From contig NZ_CP030033.1 of assembly GCF_003611035.1 (NCBI RefSeq), positions 4,092,001 through 4,156,000 of the forward strand: a stretch of 64,000 nt of DNA. Direction: 5' to 3'. The notes beneath the pieces are model-generated. The model did no database searches, was not told the DNA's origin, and worked only from the letters and a program-made list of their open reading frames with translations. Below are positions 53,526-62,578 of the stretch, piece after piece (positions within the stretch are counted from its first letter, which is position 1; each line of letters opens with the position of its first letter). The position numbers were made by a program, and so were the translations under genes. The stretch is from Cryobacterium soli. Lineage in GTDB: Bacteria > Actinomycetota > Actinomycetes > Actinomycetales > Microbacteriaceae.

Positions 53526-54745
53526 GCGCAGACCGGAACCGGCAGCAGGGTGCAGTAGACCTCGAGCAGGTGCGCGGCAGAGCGCGGCCAGTCGAACTCC
53601 TCTGCCCGGCGTCGGGCCGCCAACGACAGGCGCCTGGCCAGCGCGGCATCCGACAGCACCGCGGTGAGCGCATCCGCCCAGTCCTGAGGGTCCCTGGACT
53701 CGACCAGGAGGCCGGTGTCGCCGTCGATCACGGCCTCGCGAAGTCCGCCGGTGCCCTGGGCGATGACGGGCACACCGCTCGCGGCGGCCTCCAGGGCCAC
53801 CAAGCCGAAGGTCTCGGAGTGCGAGGGCACCAGCACGACCCTGGCGCCGCGCATCAGCCCGGCGAGCTTGACCCGGTTGCAGGGCCCCACGAACCGCACC
53901 TGTCTGGCGATGCCGTGCCGGGCGGCCAGGCGGGTGAGCTCGTCGATGTAGCCGTCATAGTCGGCCGAGGCGTCGCCCGCGATCACGAGCTCCGGCCGCA
54001 GCCCGGCGGGCACGGCCGCCAGCGCTTCGATGGCGAGGTCCAGGCCCTTGAGCGGTTGCAGGCGACCGGCGACAACGGCATAGCCGCGTGCGTTCGCCCC
54101 GGCGACCGGCGTGACGGCAGCACCGAGGGGGTGGAACATTGCGCCGTCCACACCCGGCGGCACCACGACGATGCGGTCCATCGAGCCGCCCAGACGCTGC
54201 ACGACGGTGTCGGCCTCGGCTGCGCTGATGGCCACGATCAGGTCTGATTCGCGGGCCAGCCAGGCCTCGCCGGCCATCCGTCCGCCGGATTCGGGCCGTT
54301 CGCCGTCTGACAGCGGGGTGGCCTCGTCGGCCGCGATGGAGTGGAAGCTCTGCACGTGCGGCACGCCCAGCTCGCGGGCGAGGGGCAGCATCGCCATGCC
54401 GGAGAACCAGTGGTGCGAGTGGATCACGTCCCACGGTCCGAGGGAGCTCGCTCGCACACGGAACTCATCGATGAAACCCTCGTGGTCGCCCTTGGGCACC
54501 GAGCGGAGCGGGCCGGCATCGAGGTATCGCAGCGTGACGCCAGGGCTCAGGCGCCGCATGGTGGGCATCTCGGGGGAGGAGCGCCGGGTGAGGATCTCGA
54601 CCTGATGGCCGAGCGCCGCCATGGCCTCGGCCTGGTGTCGAACCACCACATTCATGCCGCCGGCGTCACCCGATCCGGGCTCGGCACCGGGGGAGGTGTG
54701 CAGGGAAACCAGGGCGATGCGCAGGGAGGAGGTAACTGGGGACAC
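53522..54745 (-). CDS. GT4-family glycosyltransferase, MshA-like
   Basis: The 407-residue retaining glycosyltransferase has the N-terminal GSGDAGGMNVVV loop and HSHHWFSG motif of MshA (GlcNAc transfer to inositol phosphate, first step of mycothiol synthesis), and the EX7E-type PSHSETFGLVALEAAASG. Its stop overlaps the PIG-L deacetylase start (ATGA). Together with Mca at 23016 this supports mycothiol metabolism. A sucrose-phosphate synthase-like role cannot be excluded. Confidence 0.85.
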   Translation of the reverse strand: MSPVTSSLRIALVSLHTSPGAEPGSGDAGGMNVVVRHQAEAMAALGHQVEILTRRSSPEMPTMRRLSPGVTLRYLDAGPLRSVPKGDHEGFIDEFRVRASSLGPWDVIHSHHWFSGMAMLPLARELGVPHVQSFHSIAADEATPLSDGERPESGGRMAGEAWLARESDLIVAISAAEADTVVQRLGGSMDRIVVVPPGVDGAMFHPLGAAVTPVAGANARGYAVVAGRLQPLKGLDLAIEALAAVPAGLRPELVIAGDASADYDGYIDELTRLAARHGIARQVRFVGPCNRVKLAGLMRGARVVLVPSHSETFGLVALEAAASGVPVIAQGTGGLREAVIDGDTGLLVESRDPQDWADALTAVLSDAALARRLSLAARRRAEEFDWPRSAAHLLEVYCTLLPVPVCA

Positions 54746-54847
54746 TACAGAATCTTAGGACATGGGGCGGATGCGTAAGATGAGAGCCACTTGTATGCAA
54801 TGTGCGCCCGGGGTGGGGTGCGCCGCCTCGTCCGGTGAGGGAGTCCC

Positions 54848-56110
54848 GTGCGCGAACTCAGTCGGTGGGCGATGGTCCCCGTACTCCGCGCCTGGGCGGC
54901 CGCCATCGAACGCCGCTTCGCCGGCATCCCGAGGCCCACTGACGCCCCCCAGGCCCATTCGCCCGGCATCGACAGCGACCGTATCCTCATCGTCGGTGGC
55001 GGCTCCGCCGTGGGCTGGGGCGTGCTCAGCCATTCGCTGGCCTTGCCGGGCGCCCTCGCGCGAGCTCTCACCGCCCGCACCGGCCGCGGAGCCGATGTCG
55101 ATGTGAGCGCGAAGTCGAGCATGATGGTGCACTCGGCGGCGCATCACGTGGACTTCGCCAACCTCTGGCGCTACGACGCCGTTGTCCTCACCCTCGGCAT
55201 CGGTGACGCGGCGCGCCTCACCTCGACGCGATCCTGGGTCATCGGGCTGGGCCGCTTGGTCGACCGCATCCAGGAATCCAGTTCCCTGGGCATCGAGATC
55301 TTCCTGGCCGGTATCGAGCCGATGTCCTCGGCTCCCGTGTTCGACACCACGTTCGGCCGCTGGGCGGGAACTCAGGTCCTGGTGCTGAACGCCGCCAGCG
55401 CCGACTTCTGCGCGGGCCGCGAGCGGGTCACCTTCGTGTCGCTGCCGGCGACGCCCGTCTCGACGGCCGGCCGGTTCCGGTCGGCATCCGACTACGACCT
55501 CTGGGCGGATGCCCTCGCCGGCAGCATGGCCCTGCCACTGGACCCGCGCGGCCGCAATGCGCATGCCCTGCCGCCGGCCGAGGCACAGGGACGCACCCCC
55601 GACCAGATCGAGGAGGCCAGGCACCGGGCGCTGATGTCCCTCAACCTGCTCGACACCGCGCCTGAGGCACGGTTCGACCGCATCGTCGAGCTGGCCAGCC
55701 GGTCGCTGGGCACCAGCGCTGCCGCCTTCACGGTGCTCGACGGCGACCGCCAATGGCACAAGTCCGTCGTCGGGCTGGGCACCACCGAGATTCCTCGCAG
55801 CAGTTCCTTCTGCACCGTCACGGTGCTCGAGCCGGCCGCCTTGATCGTGCCCGATGCCCTCCTCGACGACAGGTTCCGCGACAACCCCCTCGTCGTCGCT
55901 GGCCCCCGCCTGCGCTTCTACGCCGGGTTTCCGATCGAGGCACCGTCCGGCGAACGCATCGGCGCTCTGTGCGTGTACGACCAGGAGCCGCGCACCGAGG
56001 AGGCCGTGGACGTGGTGCTCCTGCGCGAACTCGCGCTGTTGCTGCAGAACGAACTCTGGCAGTCGGCAGGTGCGGCGGCCGGCGACGAGCCCGCCGGCCT
56101 GGGGGCCTGA
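54848..56110 (+). CDS. SGNH/GDSL-like protein fused to a GAF domain
   Basis: The 420-residue protein combines two parts. Residues 45-225 look like an SGNH hydrolase: [35 protein letters not shown] and the region [13 protein letters not shown]. The catalytic DSIT motif is not clear, so activity is doubtful. Residues 255-405 form a GAF domain ([49 protein letters not shown]), of the redox or ligand-sensing sort found before cyclases. The start is GTG 54848, divergent from the glycosyltransferase gene. No role is known. Confidence 0.65.
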   Translation: MRELSRWAMVPVLRAWAAAIERRFAGIPRPTDAPQAHSPGIDSDRILIVGGGSAVGWGVLSHSLALPGALARALTARTGRGADVDVSAKSSMMVHSAAHHVDFANLWRYDAVVLTLGIGDAARLTSTRSWVIGLGRLVDRIQESSSLGIEIFLAGIEPMSSAPVFDTTFGRWAGTQVLVLNAASADFCAGRERVTFVSLPATPVSTAGRFRSASDYDLWADALAGSMALPLDPRGRNAHALPPAEAQGRTPDQIEEARHRALMSLNLLDTAPEARFDRIVELASRSLGTSAAAFTVLDGDRQWHKSVVGLGTTEIPRSSSFCTVTVLEPAALIVPDALLDDRFRDNPLVVAGPRLRFYAGFPIEAPSGERIGALCVYDQEPRTEEAVDVVLLRELALLLQNELWQSAGAAAGDEPAGLGA

Positions 56111-56147
56111 CGCTCGGGGTTGGACGCGACCCCTCGGCTCGGTGCGG

Positions 56148-56678
56148 CTAGCGCGCGGCGCCGGCGAGCGTTCCGGCCACGGGGCCTGCCATGTCGCCGA
56201 TGAGGCACACGATCGTGCGGTGACCGCCCTCGGCCCAGTCGCCCTCGGTGGGCGTGACGTAGGTGTAGCCCAGGTCAGAGCTGGTGGCCTCGGCCTCCGG
56301 CAGCCCCACGAAGGGGCCGAAGGCGGCCCCGCAGCGTTCTTCAGCCTCGGCCACGATGACGTCGGTGCCGGGAAACTCGTCACCGGGAAACTCGGTGCTG
56401 TCCAGGGCGGTGAGGGAGTAGACCTCCCAATCGTGACCGGCGCTGCAGGGCACCGTCGCCACGCCCGCGTGCAGGTCGCCGTCCAGGCCGTCGAGGCAGT
56501 CGCCCACGGCGAGGCTGAAAACGTCGGTGCCGGCATCCGGGATGAGCCCGGTCGTGCCGTCGTCGAGGTCGTCAGCGCCCGGAATCAGGCCGCCCAGTCC
56601 GTTGCAGCCGCTCAGGCCGGTGAGCGCACCGAGCACCAGCAGGGTGACGCCGATGCGGCGGATGGCGGCTGTCGTCAC
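56148..56678 (-). CDS. Lipoprotein with septum-formation-like domain
   Basis: The 176-residue protein starts at GTG 56678 and has a lipobox GLSGC (Cys25). The mature part contains three more cysteines (VGDCLDGL, VPCSAGHDWEVYS, EERCGAAFGPFVG) in the arrangement of the actinobacterial Septum_form family (PF13845), whose function is unclear. The frame is open upstream but overlaps the phosphatase gene out of phase. Confidence 0.75.
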   Translation of the reverse strand: MTTAAIRRIGVTLLVLGALTGLSGCNGLGGLIPGADDLDDGTTGLIPDAGTDVFSLAVGDCLDGLDGDLHAGVATVPCSAGHDWEVYSLTALDSTEFPGDEFPGTDVIVAEAEERCGAAFGPFVGLPEAEATSSDLGYTYVTPTEGDWAEGGHRTIVCLIGDMAGPVAGTLAGAAR

Positions 56679-56725
56679 GGATCGATCCCGGTGCTCGTCG
56701 CGGTGATGGGGTGTCGGTCGGGCGG

Positions 56726-57541
56726 TTAGGCGCTCGGGCCGGAGATGGCCTCGAGGGCGAGGGCGTGCAGGTGGCCGTTGGTGGCCAGGGCGCTGCCGTG
56801 GAACGGCCCGTCCTGCCCGTCGGCCGAGGTGAAGCGCCCGCCTGCTTCCTGCACGATGGCCACGAGAGCGGCCATGTCGTACGGCTGCAGGTCGTATTCG
56901 GCGGCGATGTCGAGGTGCCCCTCGGCGAGCAGCATGTACGACCACATGTCGCCGTAGGCGCGGGTGCGCCACACCTGGCGGGTGAGCGAGACCAGCTCGT
57001 CGAGCTTGCCGGCCTGATCCCACTGCTGGATGCTGCCGTAGCTGAGCGAGGCATCTGCCAGGTCCTGCACGCCGGACACCGCCAGGCGGGCGGGCGGAGC
57101 ATCGGGGAAACGGGCATCCGTCGACCAGGCGCCGCCACCCGTGGCGGCCCACCAGCGCTTGCCGAGGGCGGGGGAGCTGACCACGCCGAGCACCGGTACG
57201 CCGTCGATCGCGAGCGCGATGAGGGTGCCCCAGATGCTGATGCCGCGCAGGAACCCCGCGGTGCCGTCGATCGGGTCGATGATCCACTGCCGGGTCGTGG
57301 ATCCCGCGGTGCCGAACTCCTCGCCGAGGATGCCGTCGGCGGGGCGCCGCTCGGCCAGGAGGGCGCGGATGGCGCGCTCGACGGCCTGGTCGGCATCCGT
57401 CACCGGGGTGCGGTCGGGCTTGGTTGTGACGACCAGGTCGAGCGCTTCGAAGCGGGCCATCGAGATCGCGTCGGCGGCGTCGGCCAGCTCGAGCGCGAGG
57501 GTGAGGTCATCGGACAGGGTGGGCTGCGGGGTCTCGATCAC
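56726..57541 (-). CDS. hisN: Inositol monophosphatase family protein, histidinol-phosphatase-like
   Basis: The 271-residue metal-dependent phosphatase has the motifs TPVTDADQAVERAIR, ILGEEFG and IDPIDGTAGFLRG, and a later DMAAL (normally W-D-x-A-A). The FLRG after IDPIDGT and the length are like actinobacterial HisN, the last phosphatase in histidine synthesis, but an inositol or other sugar phosphate is possible. The start is ATG 57541. It is convergent with nothing and lies beside tRNA-Lys. Confidence 0.85.
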   Translation of the reverse strand: MIETPQPTLSDDLTLALELADAADAISMARFEALDLVVTTKPDRTPVTDADQAVERAIRALLAERRPADGILGEEFGTAGSTTRQWIIDPIDGTAGFLRGISIWGTLIALAIDGVPVLGVVSSPALGKRWWAATGGGAWSTDARFPDAPPARLAVSGVQDLADASLSYGSIQQWDQAGKLDELVSLTRQVWRTRAYGDMWSYMLLAEGHLDIAAEYDLQPYDMAALVAIVQEAGGRFTSADGQDGPFHGSALATNGHLHALALEAISGPSA

Positions 57542-57659
57542 GCTCCCCAGAATAGTGACTCGAGCGCGACACGCCGGGCGGCAACCCTCGATTGGCGCCG
57601 GGCGCGAATCTGGTGGTAATGTCTCATGTCGGCGGGGGAAGTCCTGCCGCCTGAAATAC

Positions 57660-57735
<76 letters not shown>

Positions 57736-57740
57736 CACAA

Positions 57741-57778
57741 GAAAAAGCCCGGTCGCAGTCATGCGGCCGGGCTTTTTC
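57741..57778 (+). terminator. tRNA-Lys terminator
   Basis: GAAAAAGCCCGG with its complement CCGGGCTTTTTC around a short bulged loop ends in five T, six bases after the tRNA. Confidence 0.85.
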
Positions 57779-57919
57779 GTACCCGGTCGCGATCTCTGCG
57801 CAGGCCAATAAACTGAGAGCACGCTGTGTGTGGCGGAAGCCAGGAACAGGCCGGGGCGCCGGCACGTTGTGTCGAGGGAACGTCCACGATCACGGCGTCC
57901 ACGATCAAGGAGAGACACT

Positions 57920-58438
57920 ATGAGCGGAACCACTGAGACGGCGACACTGGCAGGCGGCTGCTTCTGGGGCGTCGAGGAGCTCGTGCGCAAGCGCGAGGGC
58001 GTTATCTCGACCCGCGTGGGCTACACGGGTGGCGACACCCCGAACGCGACCTACCGCAACCACGGCGACCACGCCGAGGCCATCGAGATCACCTTCGACC
58101 CCGAGCGCACCAGCTTCCGCGAGTTGCTGGAGTTCTTCTTCCAGATCCACGACCCGTCCACCAAGGACCGGCAGGGCAACGACCGCGGCCGCAGCTACCG
58201 TTCGGCGATCTTCTTCGCGGATGCCGAGCAAGAGCGCGTCGCACGCGACACTATCGCGGATGTCGACGCATCCGGCATCTGGCCCGGCCCGGTGGTGACC
58301 GAGGTCGAGCCCCTCGGCGACTTCTGGCTCGCCGAGCCCGAGCACCAGGACTACCTGCAGAACTACCCGAACGGCTACACCTGCCACTTCGTGCGGCCGG
58401 GTTGGGTGCTGCCGCGTCGCGAGCAGGTCGCGAACTAG
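57920..58438 (+). CDS. msrA: Peptide methionine sulfoxide reductase A
   Basis: The 172-residue enzyme reduces methionine-S-sulfoxide in oxidised proteins. It has the catalytic [16 protein letters not shown], the [16 protein letters not shown] motif and [19 protein letters not shown]. The start is ATG 57920 with AAGGAGA seven bases upstream; the 30 upstream codons in frame are basic and non-native. A repeated GTCCACGATCA lies just before the ribosome site. Confidence 0.95.
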   Translation: MSGTTETATLAGGCFWGVEELVRKREGVISTRVGYTGGDTPNATYRNHGDHAEAIEITFDPERTSFRELLEFFFQIHDPSTKDRQGNDRGRSYRSAIFFADAEQERVARDTIADVDASGIWPGPVVTEVEPLGDFWLAEPEHQDYLQNYPNGYTCHFVRPGWVLPRREQVAN

Positions 58439-58504
58439 CTTCACTGCGCCACCTCTGTCGGCCCGGTCGTGTTCATCACGACCGGGCCGGTCTATTCTGG
58501 GCGG

Positions 58505-59245
58505 ATGACCGGGGCTGAGTGGCGCGACCCGGCCCATCGGCCGGTTGTGCTCGCGCTGCCGTTCGCCGGGCGGTGGCTGGCACGCAACAGCCCCGCCCGG
58601 CGCATCCCCAGCCACGGCACCGATCTGCTGGGGGAGCGCTATGCCATCGATTTCATCGGCGTCGACGAGCGCGGCCGTAGCGCCGCAGTGAGGGACTGGG
58701 GCACCCTCTTCGGCACCGAACCGGCCGAACGCTTCGTCGGCTTCGGCCGGCCGATCCTCGCGCCGGCGGACGGAATCGTCGTCGCGGCGCACGACGGTGA
58801 GCCCGATCACGAGGCCCGTCGCTCGCAACTCAGCCTGGTGCCCTACGCGCTCGGGCAGGCGAGCCGGCTCCGTGCGGGCGTGCCGGCCATCGCCGGAAAC
58901 CACGTGGTCATCGCCCTGGCCGACGGCGCCGGCTTCGTGGCGCTCGTGCACCTGAGGAGCGGTTCGGTGCGGGTCGTCGCAGGCGACGGTGTGCGGGTGG
59001 GCCAGCCGCTGGCCCAGTGCGGCAATTCGGGGAATTCCACCCAGCCGCATGTGCACCTGCAGGTGATGGACAGCGCGGACCTCACGGTCGCGCGGGGCGT
59101 GCCCGTGGCGTTCCGGGGCTACCGGGAATGGCGGCGTGGCTCCGCGCAGCCCCGCTCGTACGACGTCGGCATCCCCGGTGAGGGCGCCCTCGTCGAGGCA
59201 CGTCCGGTCGACCCGCCACCCGACTCCACCGCGCGAGAGCGTTGA
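58505..59245 (+). CDS. M23 family metallopeptidase without an evident export signal
   Basis: The 246-residue protein has a LytM-type fold with RIPSHGTDLLGERYAIDF as first metal motif region, VIALADGAGFVALVHL, and the HxH motif in STQPHVHLQVMD, usual for zinc endopeptidases acting on peptidoglycan. No signal peptide or membrane helix is seen from ATG 58505, nor from the earlier in-frame ATG 58469, which is unusual for this family. It follows msrA by 66 bases. Confidence 0.8.
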   Translation: MTGAEWRDPAHRPVVLALPFAGRWLARNSPARRIPSHGTDLLGERYAIDFIGVDERGRSAAVRDWGTLFGTEPAERFVGFGRPILAPADGIVVAAHDGEPDHEARRSQLSLVPYALGQASRLRAGVPAIAGNHVVIALADGAGFVALVHLRSGSVRVVAGDGVRVGQPLAQCGNSGNSTQPHVHLQVMDSADLTVARGVPVAFRGYREWRRGSAQPRSYDVGIPGEGALVEARPVDPPPDSTARER

Positions 59246-59347
59246 CAGCCTCCGCAACCCGGGCAATCGTGGCGTGAAGCATGGGTCTCCGCGCGCCGGT
59301 GGGTTCCGCCGCGGGTGCAGGCTCCGACGCCGAGGAGGAGAGCCGAG

Positions 59348-60850
59348 ATGACCGAACAGGCGCAGTCCGAACAGTCGCAGTCCGAACAGTCGCAGTCCGA
59401 ACAGGCGCAGTCCGACGAAGAATCCCGCGTGGACCATCCGAGCGTGGCCGAGCGGACCGCCCGCGGCAAGTCCGCACGCAAGGCCACGCCGGTGTCCAGC
59501 CATCGAGGCTGGCAGCCGGCGGACGACCGCCCCGACCCGGTCGCGCTCCTCGAGGAGCAGAACCTCACCCGGGTGCCCGACCTGGTGCCTGTGCGGCACG
59601 GTCGCATGATGGTCTCACCGTTCACCTTCTACCGGGGCGCCGCCAAGATCATGGCCGCCGACCTGAAGGACACCCCGCGGGCCGGGCTCATCGTGCAGCT
59701 TTGCGGGGACGCCCACCTGTCCAACTTCGGGATCTTCGCCTCCCCGGAACGCCACCTCCTGTTCGATCTCAATGACTTCGACGAGACGCTGCCGGGCCCG
59801 TTCGAATATGACGTGCTGCGCATGACGGCGAGCTTCACGATCGCCGCTCGCAACAACGGCTTCTCCTCGTCGGACATTCGCGAGGTGACGCTGCAGGCGG
59901 TGCGCTCCTACCGGGAGGCGATGACCCAGTTCTCCGGCATGGGCACCCTGGACATCTGGTACGCCCGGATGTCCGAGCAGGAGCTGATGGACGCCATGGA
60001 CATGGCCAGGGCCAACCAGAAGGGCAAGGTGGCCAAAAAAGCCTCGAAGACGCTCGAGAAGAACGCCCTGAAGAACGCGGCGAAAGCGCGCTCACGGGAC
60101 AGCCTGCAGGCGCTGGCCAAACTCGCCGAGTTCGTCGACGGTCGCTACCGGATCATCAGCCAGCCGCCGATCGTGATCCCGGTGCGGGACCTTGCCGAAA
60201 CCTTCGGCTTGAGCGCGGAGGAAGCCGAGGCCGCCGTCCGGGAGCAACTGGTGTCGTACCGTCAGACCCTGCAGGACGACCGGCGCCAGCTGCTGGAGCG
60301 ATTCGAGGTGGTCGATGTGGCCCACAAAGTGGTGGGTGTGGGCAGCGTCGGCAACCGGGCCTTCATCGCCCTGCTCCAGGGGCGCGACGAGCAGGATCCG
60401 CTGTTCCTGCAGGTGAAGGAGGCGACCGCATCCGTTCTCGAAGACCACCTACCCCGCAGCGTGTACGACCAGCCCGGTGAACGGGTGGTGCAGGGGCAGC
60501 GGATGATGCAGGCCGCCAGCGATATCTTCCTGGGCTGGACGAAGGGGATGCAGGCCGACCGGTACCTGTACTGGCGTCAGCTGCGGGACATGAAGTGGTC
60601 AGTGGTCGTGGAGGCGATGGTTCCCATGGGGATGACGTTCTATGCGCATGCCTGCGGCTGGACCCTGGCCAGGGCGCACGCCCGCTCTGGCGATCCGGTG
60701 GCCATCGCCGCCTATCTGGGCGGCAGTGACAAGTTCGATCGAGCCGTCACCGATTTCGCCTACAGGTATGCCGACCAGAACGATCTGGACTACCAGCTGT
60801 TCCTCGACGCCGTGCGCACGGGCCGGCTGGTCGCCCGCAGCGGCGTCTGA
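59348..60850 (+). CDS. DUF2252 domain protein
   Basis: The 500-residue protein matches DUF2252: MMVSPFTFYRGAAKIMAADL, LCGDAHLSNFGIFASPERHL and FDLNDFDETLPGPFEYDV, a fold thought to be related to aminoglycoside phosphotransferase-like kinases. The N terminus carries a low-complexity Gln/Ser/Glu tract (EQSQSEQSQSEQAQS) made by a short tandem repeat at 59357-59410. The start is ATG 59348; GAGGAGAG precedes it. No biochemical role is established. The IS3-family element lies 57 bases after its stop. Confidence 0.88.
   Translation: MTEQAQSEQSQSEQSQSEQAQSDEESRVDHPSVAERTARGKSARKATPVSSHRGWQPADDRPDPVALLEEQNLTRVPDLVPVRHGRMMVSPFTFYRGAAKIMAADLKDTPRAGLIVQLCGDAHLSNFGIFASPERHLLFDLNDFDETLPGPFEYDVLRMTASFTIAARNNGFSSSDIREVTLQAVRSYREAMTQFSGMGTLDIWYARMSEQELMDAMDMARANQKGKVAKKASKTLEKNALKNAAKARSRDSLQALAKLAEFVDGRYRIISQPPIVIPVRDLAETFGLSAEEAEAAVREQLVSYRQTLQDDRRQLLERFEVVDVAHKVVGVGSVGNRAFIALLQGRDEQDPLFLQVKEATASVLEDHLPRSVYDQPGERVVQGQRMMQAASDIFLGWTKGMQADRYLYWRQLRDMKWSVVVEAMVPMGMTFYAHACGWTLARAHARSGDPVAIAAYLGGSDKFDRAVTDFAYRYADQNDLDYQLFLDAVRTGRLVARSGV
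59357..59410 (+). repeat. 15-base tandem repeat in the DUF2252 start
   Basis: About three and a half copies of a unit close to GCAGTCCGAACAGTC encode the QSEQS repeat. Confidence 0.75.
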
Positions 60851-60909
60851 GCTGCTCCCGGCCACGAATGTTGCCCGAGCGGACACTTGCGGCCGGTGCG
60901 CGGTATTTG

Positions 60910-61902
60910 TCAACCTGTTTGAGACAGGTTGGGTTTGGGTTTTTGGCGGGGGTCGTTGATGCATACCCGGCCCGGTAGGGCCGGGGGCTTGGGGTGTTGG
61001 GCGTAGCGTTCCGGATGCGTTCTGAATGCGGTGTTGAGGACCTGGCTTCGGCGACGGGTCACTCGGTCGGTGCGGCCGTAGTGAACGTCGTTGGGGGTGT
61101 TCCAGGCGATGCCGGAGTGGCGGTGGTTCTGGTTGTATTCGTGGAAGAACCAGCCGAAGTAGGCGCGGGCGTCATCGGTCGTGGCGAAGATCTCGGGGAA
61201 TGCGAGATCGTATTTCGCGGTCTTAAATAACGCTTCGCTGTAGGGGTTATCGTTGGAGACTTTGGGCCGTGAGAAGGACTTATCGACGCCGAGTTTCTCC
61301 AGCAGCAAGGACACCGGTGTGCTCACCATCGCCGCACCGTTATCCGAGTGCAGATAGTTCGGCGCGACGCCGTGGTTCGCGGTGACCGCTTCTTGGATCA
61401 GTTCTTCGGCGAGGTCACCATCCTCGTAGGCCTCCAGCCGCCAGCCCACGACGCGGCGGGAGTAGATGTCCATGATCACGTAGAGGTGGAAGTAGCGGCC
61501 CCGGATCGTGGTCTTGAGCTTGGTGATGTCCCAGGACCACACCTGTGACGGGGCGGTCGCGACCAGCTCGGGGATCTTCTTCGGCGACCCCTCAGCCTGC
61601 CGGCGGCGCTCGTGGACCTGCCCGGCCGCGCGGGCGACGCGGTACCAGGAAGACTTCGACGCCAGGTAAACACCCGCATCCCAGGCCCGGTAAAACGCTT
61701 GGCAGATCGAGAAGCCCTCATACTCAGGGGTGTTGATCAGCGCCAGGATCTGCGCGCTCTCCGCAGTGGAGAGCGTGGCTGGCTGGTGCCGGTCCTTCTG
61801 CGGGATCGGCGCGGCCAGGCGGGCGCGGGGGCTGCGGTGCCGATAGAACGATGCCCGCGAGTAGCCGACCAACGCGCAGGCCCGCACCACCGGCATCCCC
61901 AC
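60910..61902 (-). CDS. IS3-family transposase OrfB (DDE integrase)
   Basis: The 330-residue protein has the HTH_21 part (SRASFYRHRSP), then the rve core with the first Asp in VWSWDITKLKTT, the second in LHSDNGAAMVS and Glu in YSEALFKTAKY. The -1 frame relative to orfA is open upstream through GTG 61902 into the orfA end, so it may be made as an OrfAB fusion by frameshift; no A-rich slippery site is seen. Its stop lies in the inverted repeat. Confidence 0.93.
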   Translation of the reverse strand: MGMPVVRACALVGYSRASFYRHRSPRARLAAPIPQKDRHQPATLSTAESAQILALINTPEYEGFSICQAFYRAWDAGVYLASKSSWYRVARAAGQVHERRRQAEGSPKKIPELVATAPSQVWSWDITKLKTTIRGRYFHLYVIMDIYSRRVVGWRLEAYEDGDLAEELIQEAVTANHGVAPNYLHSDNGAAMVSTPVSLLLEKLGVDKSFSRPKVSNDNPYSEALFKTAKYDLAFPEIFATTDDARAYFGWFFHEYNQNHRHSGIAWNTPNDVHYGRTDRVTRRRSQVLNTAFRTHPERYAQHPKPPALPGRVCINDPRQKPKPNLSQTG

Positions 61903-61931
61903 AGCAGTCAGGTCGACGACTGTTTCGAACG

Positions 61932-62381
61932 CTACTCGGTGGGTTTCGGCTTCCGAAACGCGGCCGGGATCGCTGGCTCGTCCGGCAGCGGCGGGGTGCG
62001 GATTTGTGAGCTCTTGGCCAGCGCGGACAAGAGCTCTGAGGCTTTTCCCAACACCTCCACCGCGCTCTCGGACTGCTCCAACTGGGCTTTGAGGATCGCG
62101 TTTTCCTTCTGCAGCCGCAGAAATTCGATCCGCTCCTGTTTCGTCAACACGTACTTAGTCTGCCGCTGTTCCGTCTCGACCAGCAGGCCCTGCCGCTTCT
62201 CCTGACTCCACCGCGACAGCGACCTAACGTCGATCCCGACTCGGCGACAGAACGCGGACTTCGCGCCGACCTCCGCGCCCGTCGACGCGTACTGCTCCCA
62301 CTGCGCAAGAATCGCGAGGCGCTCAGCAGACGTGAAATGATGCTTCCGAGTAAGCCGGGTTTGGACTTCTGACATTTCCAT
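61932..62381 (-). CDS. IS3-family transposase OrfA
   Basis: The 149-residue helix-turn-helix protein (FTSAERLAILAQWEQYASTG, CRRVGIDVRSLSRW) has a leucine zipper (RIEFLRLQKENAILKAQLEQ), as usual for IS3 OrfA. It binds the element ends and joins OrfB. It overlaps OrfB in the -1 frame. It appears intact. Confidence 0.9.
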   Translation of the reverse strand: MEMSEVQTRLTRKHHFTSAERLAILAQWEQYASTGAEVGAKSAFCRRVGIDVRSLSRWSQEKRQGLLVETEQRQTKYVLTKQERIEFLRLQKENAILKAQLEQSESAVEVLGKASELLSALAKSSQIRTPPLPDEPAIPAAFRKPKPTE

Positions 62382-62578
62382 TTGGATGTCCTCTTCCCCG
62401 CCCTCTGCCGGCCCGTGATGAAACGATGATTTGTCTCACCACAGGCTGACACTCAGGGTGCGCCGGACGCAAATGTCCGGAACGGGAACGGTAGCGGCCG
62501 TACGATGGCAGGACACCCCGCAGCGGCGGCGGCTCCGCGACAACTTCAGCGGCAATCCCGAGGCGACGAGGAGACAAC

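Larger units (their letters stand above)
60908..62451 (-). mobile_element. IS3-family insertion sequence
   Basis: An orfA/orfB pair is bounded by imperfect inverted repeats: 60908-60926 (TGTCAACCTGTTTGAGACA) and the complement of 62432-62451 (TGTCAGCCTGTGGTGAGACA). The total is 1544 bases. The flanks (ATT on the left, CTC on the right) show no target duplication. It lies just upstream of the LacI-family regulator gene. Confidence 0.85.
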
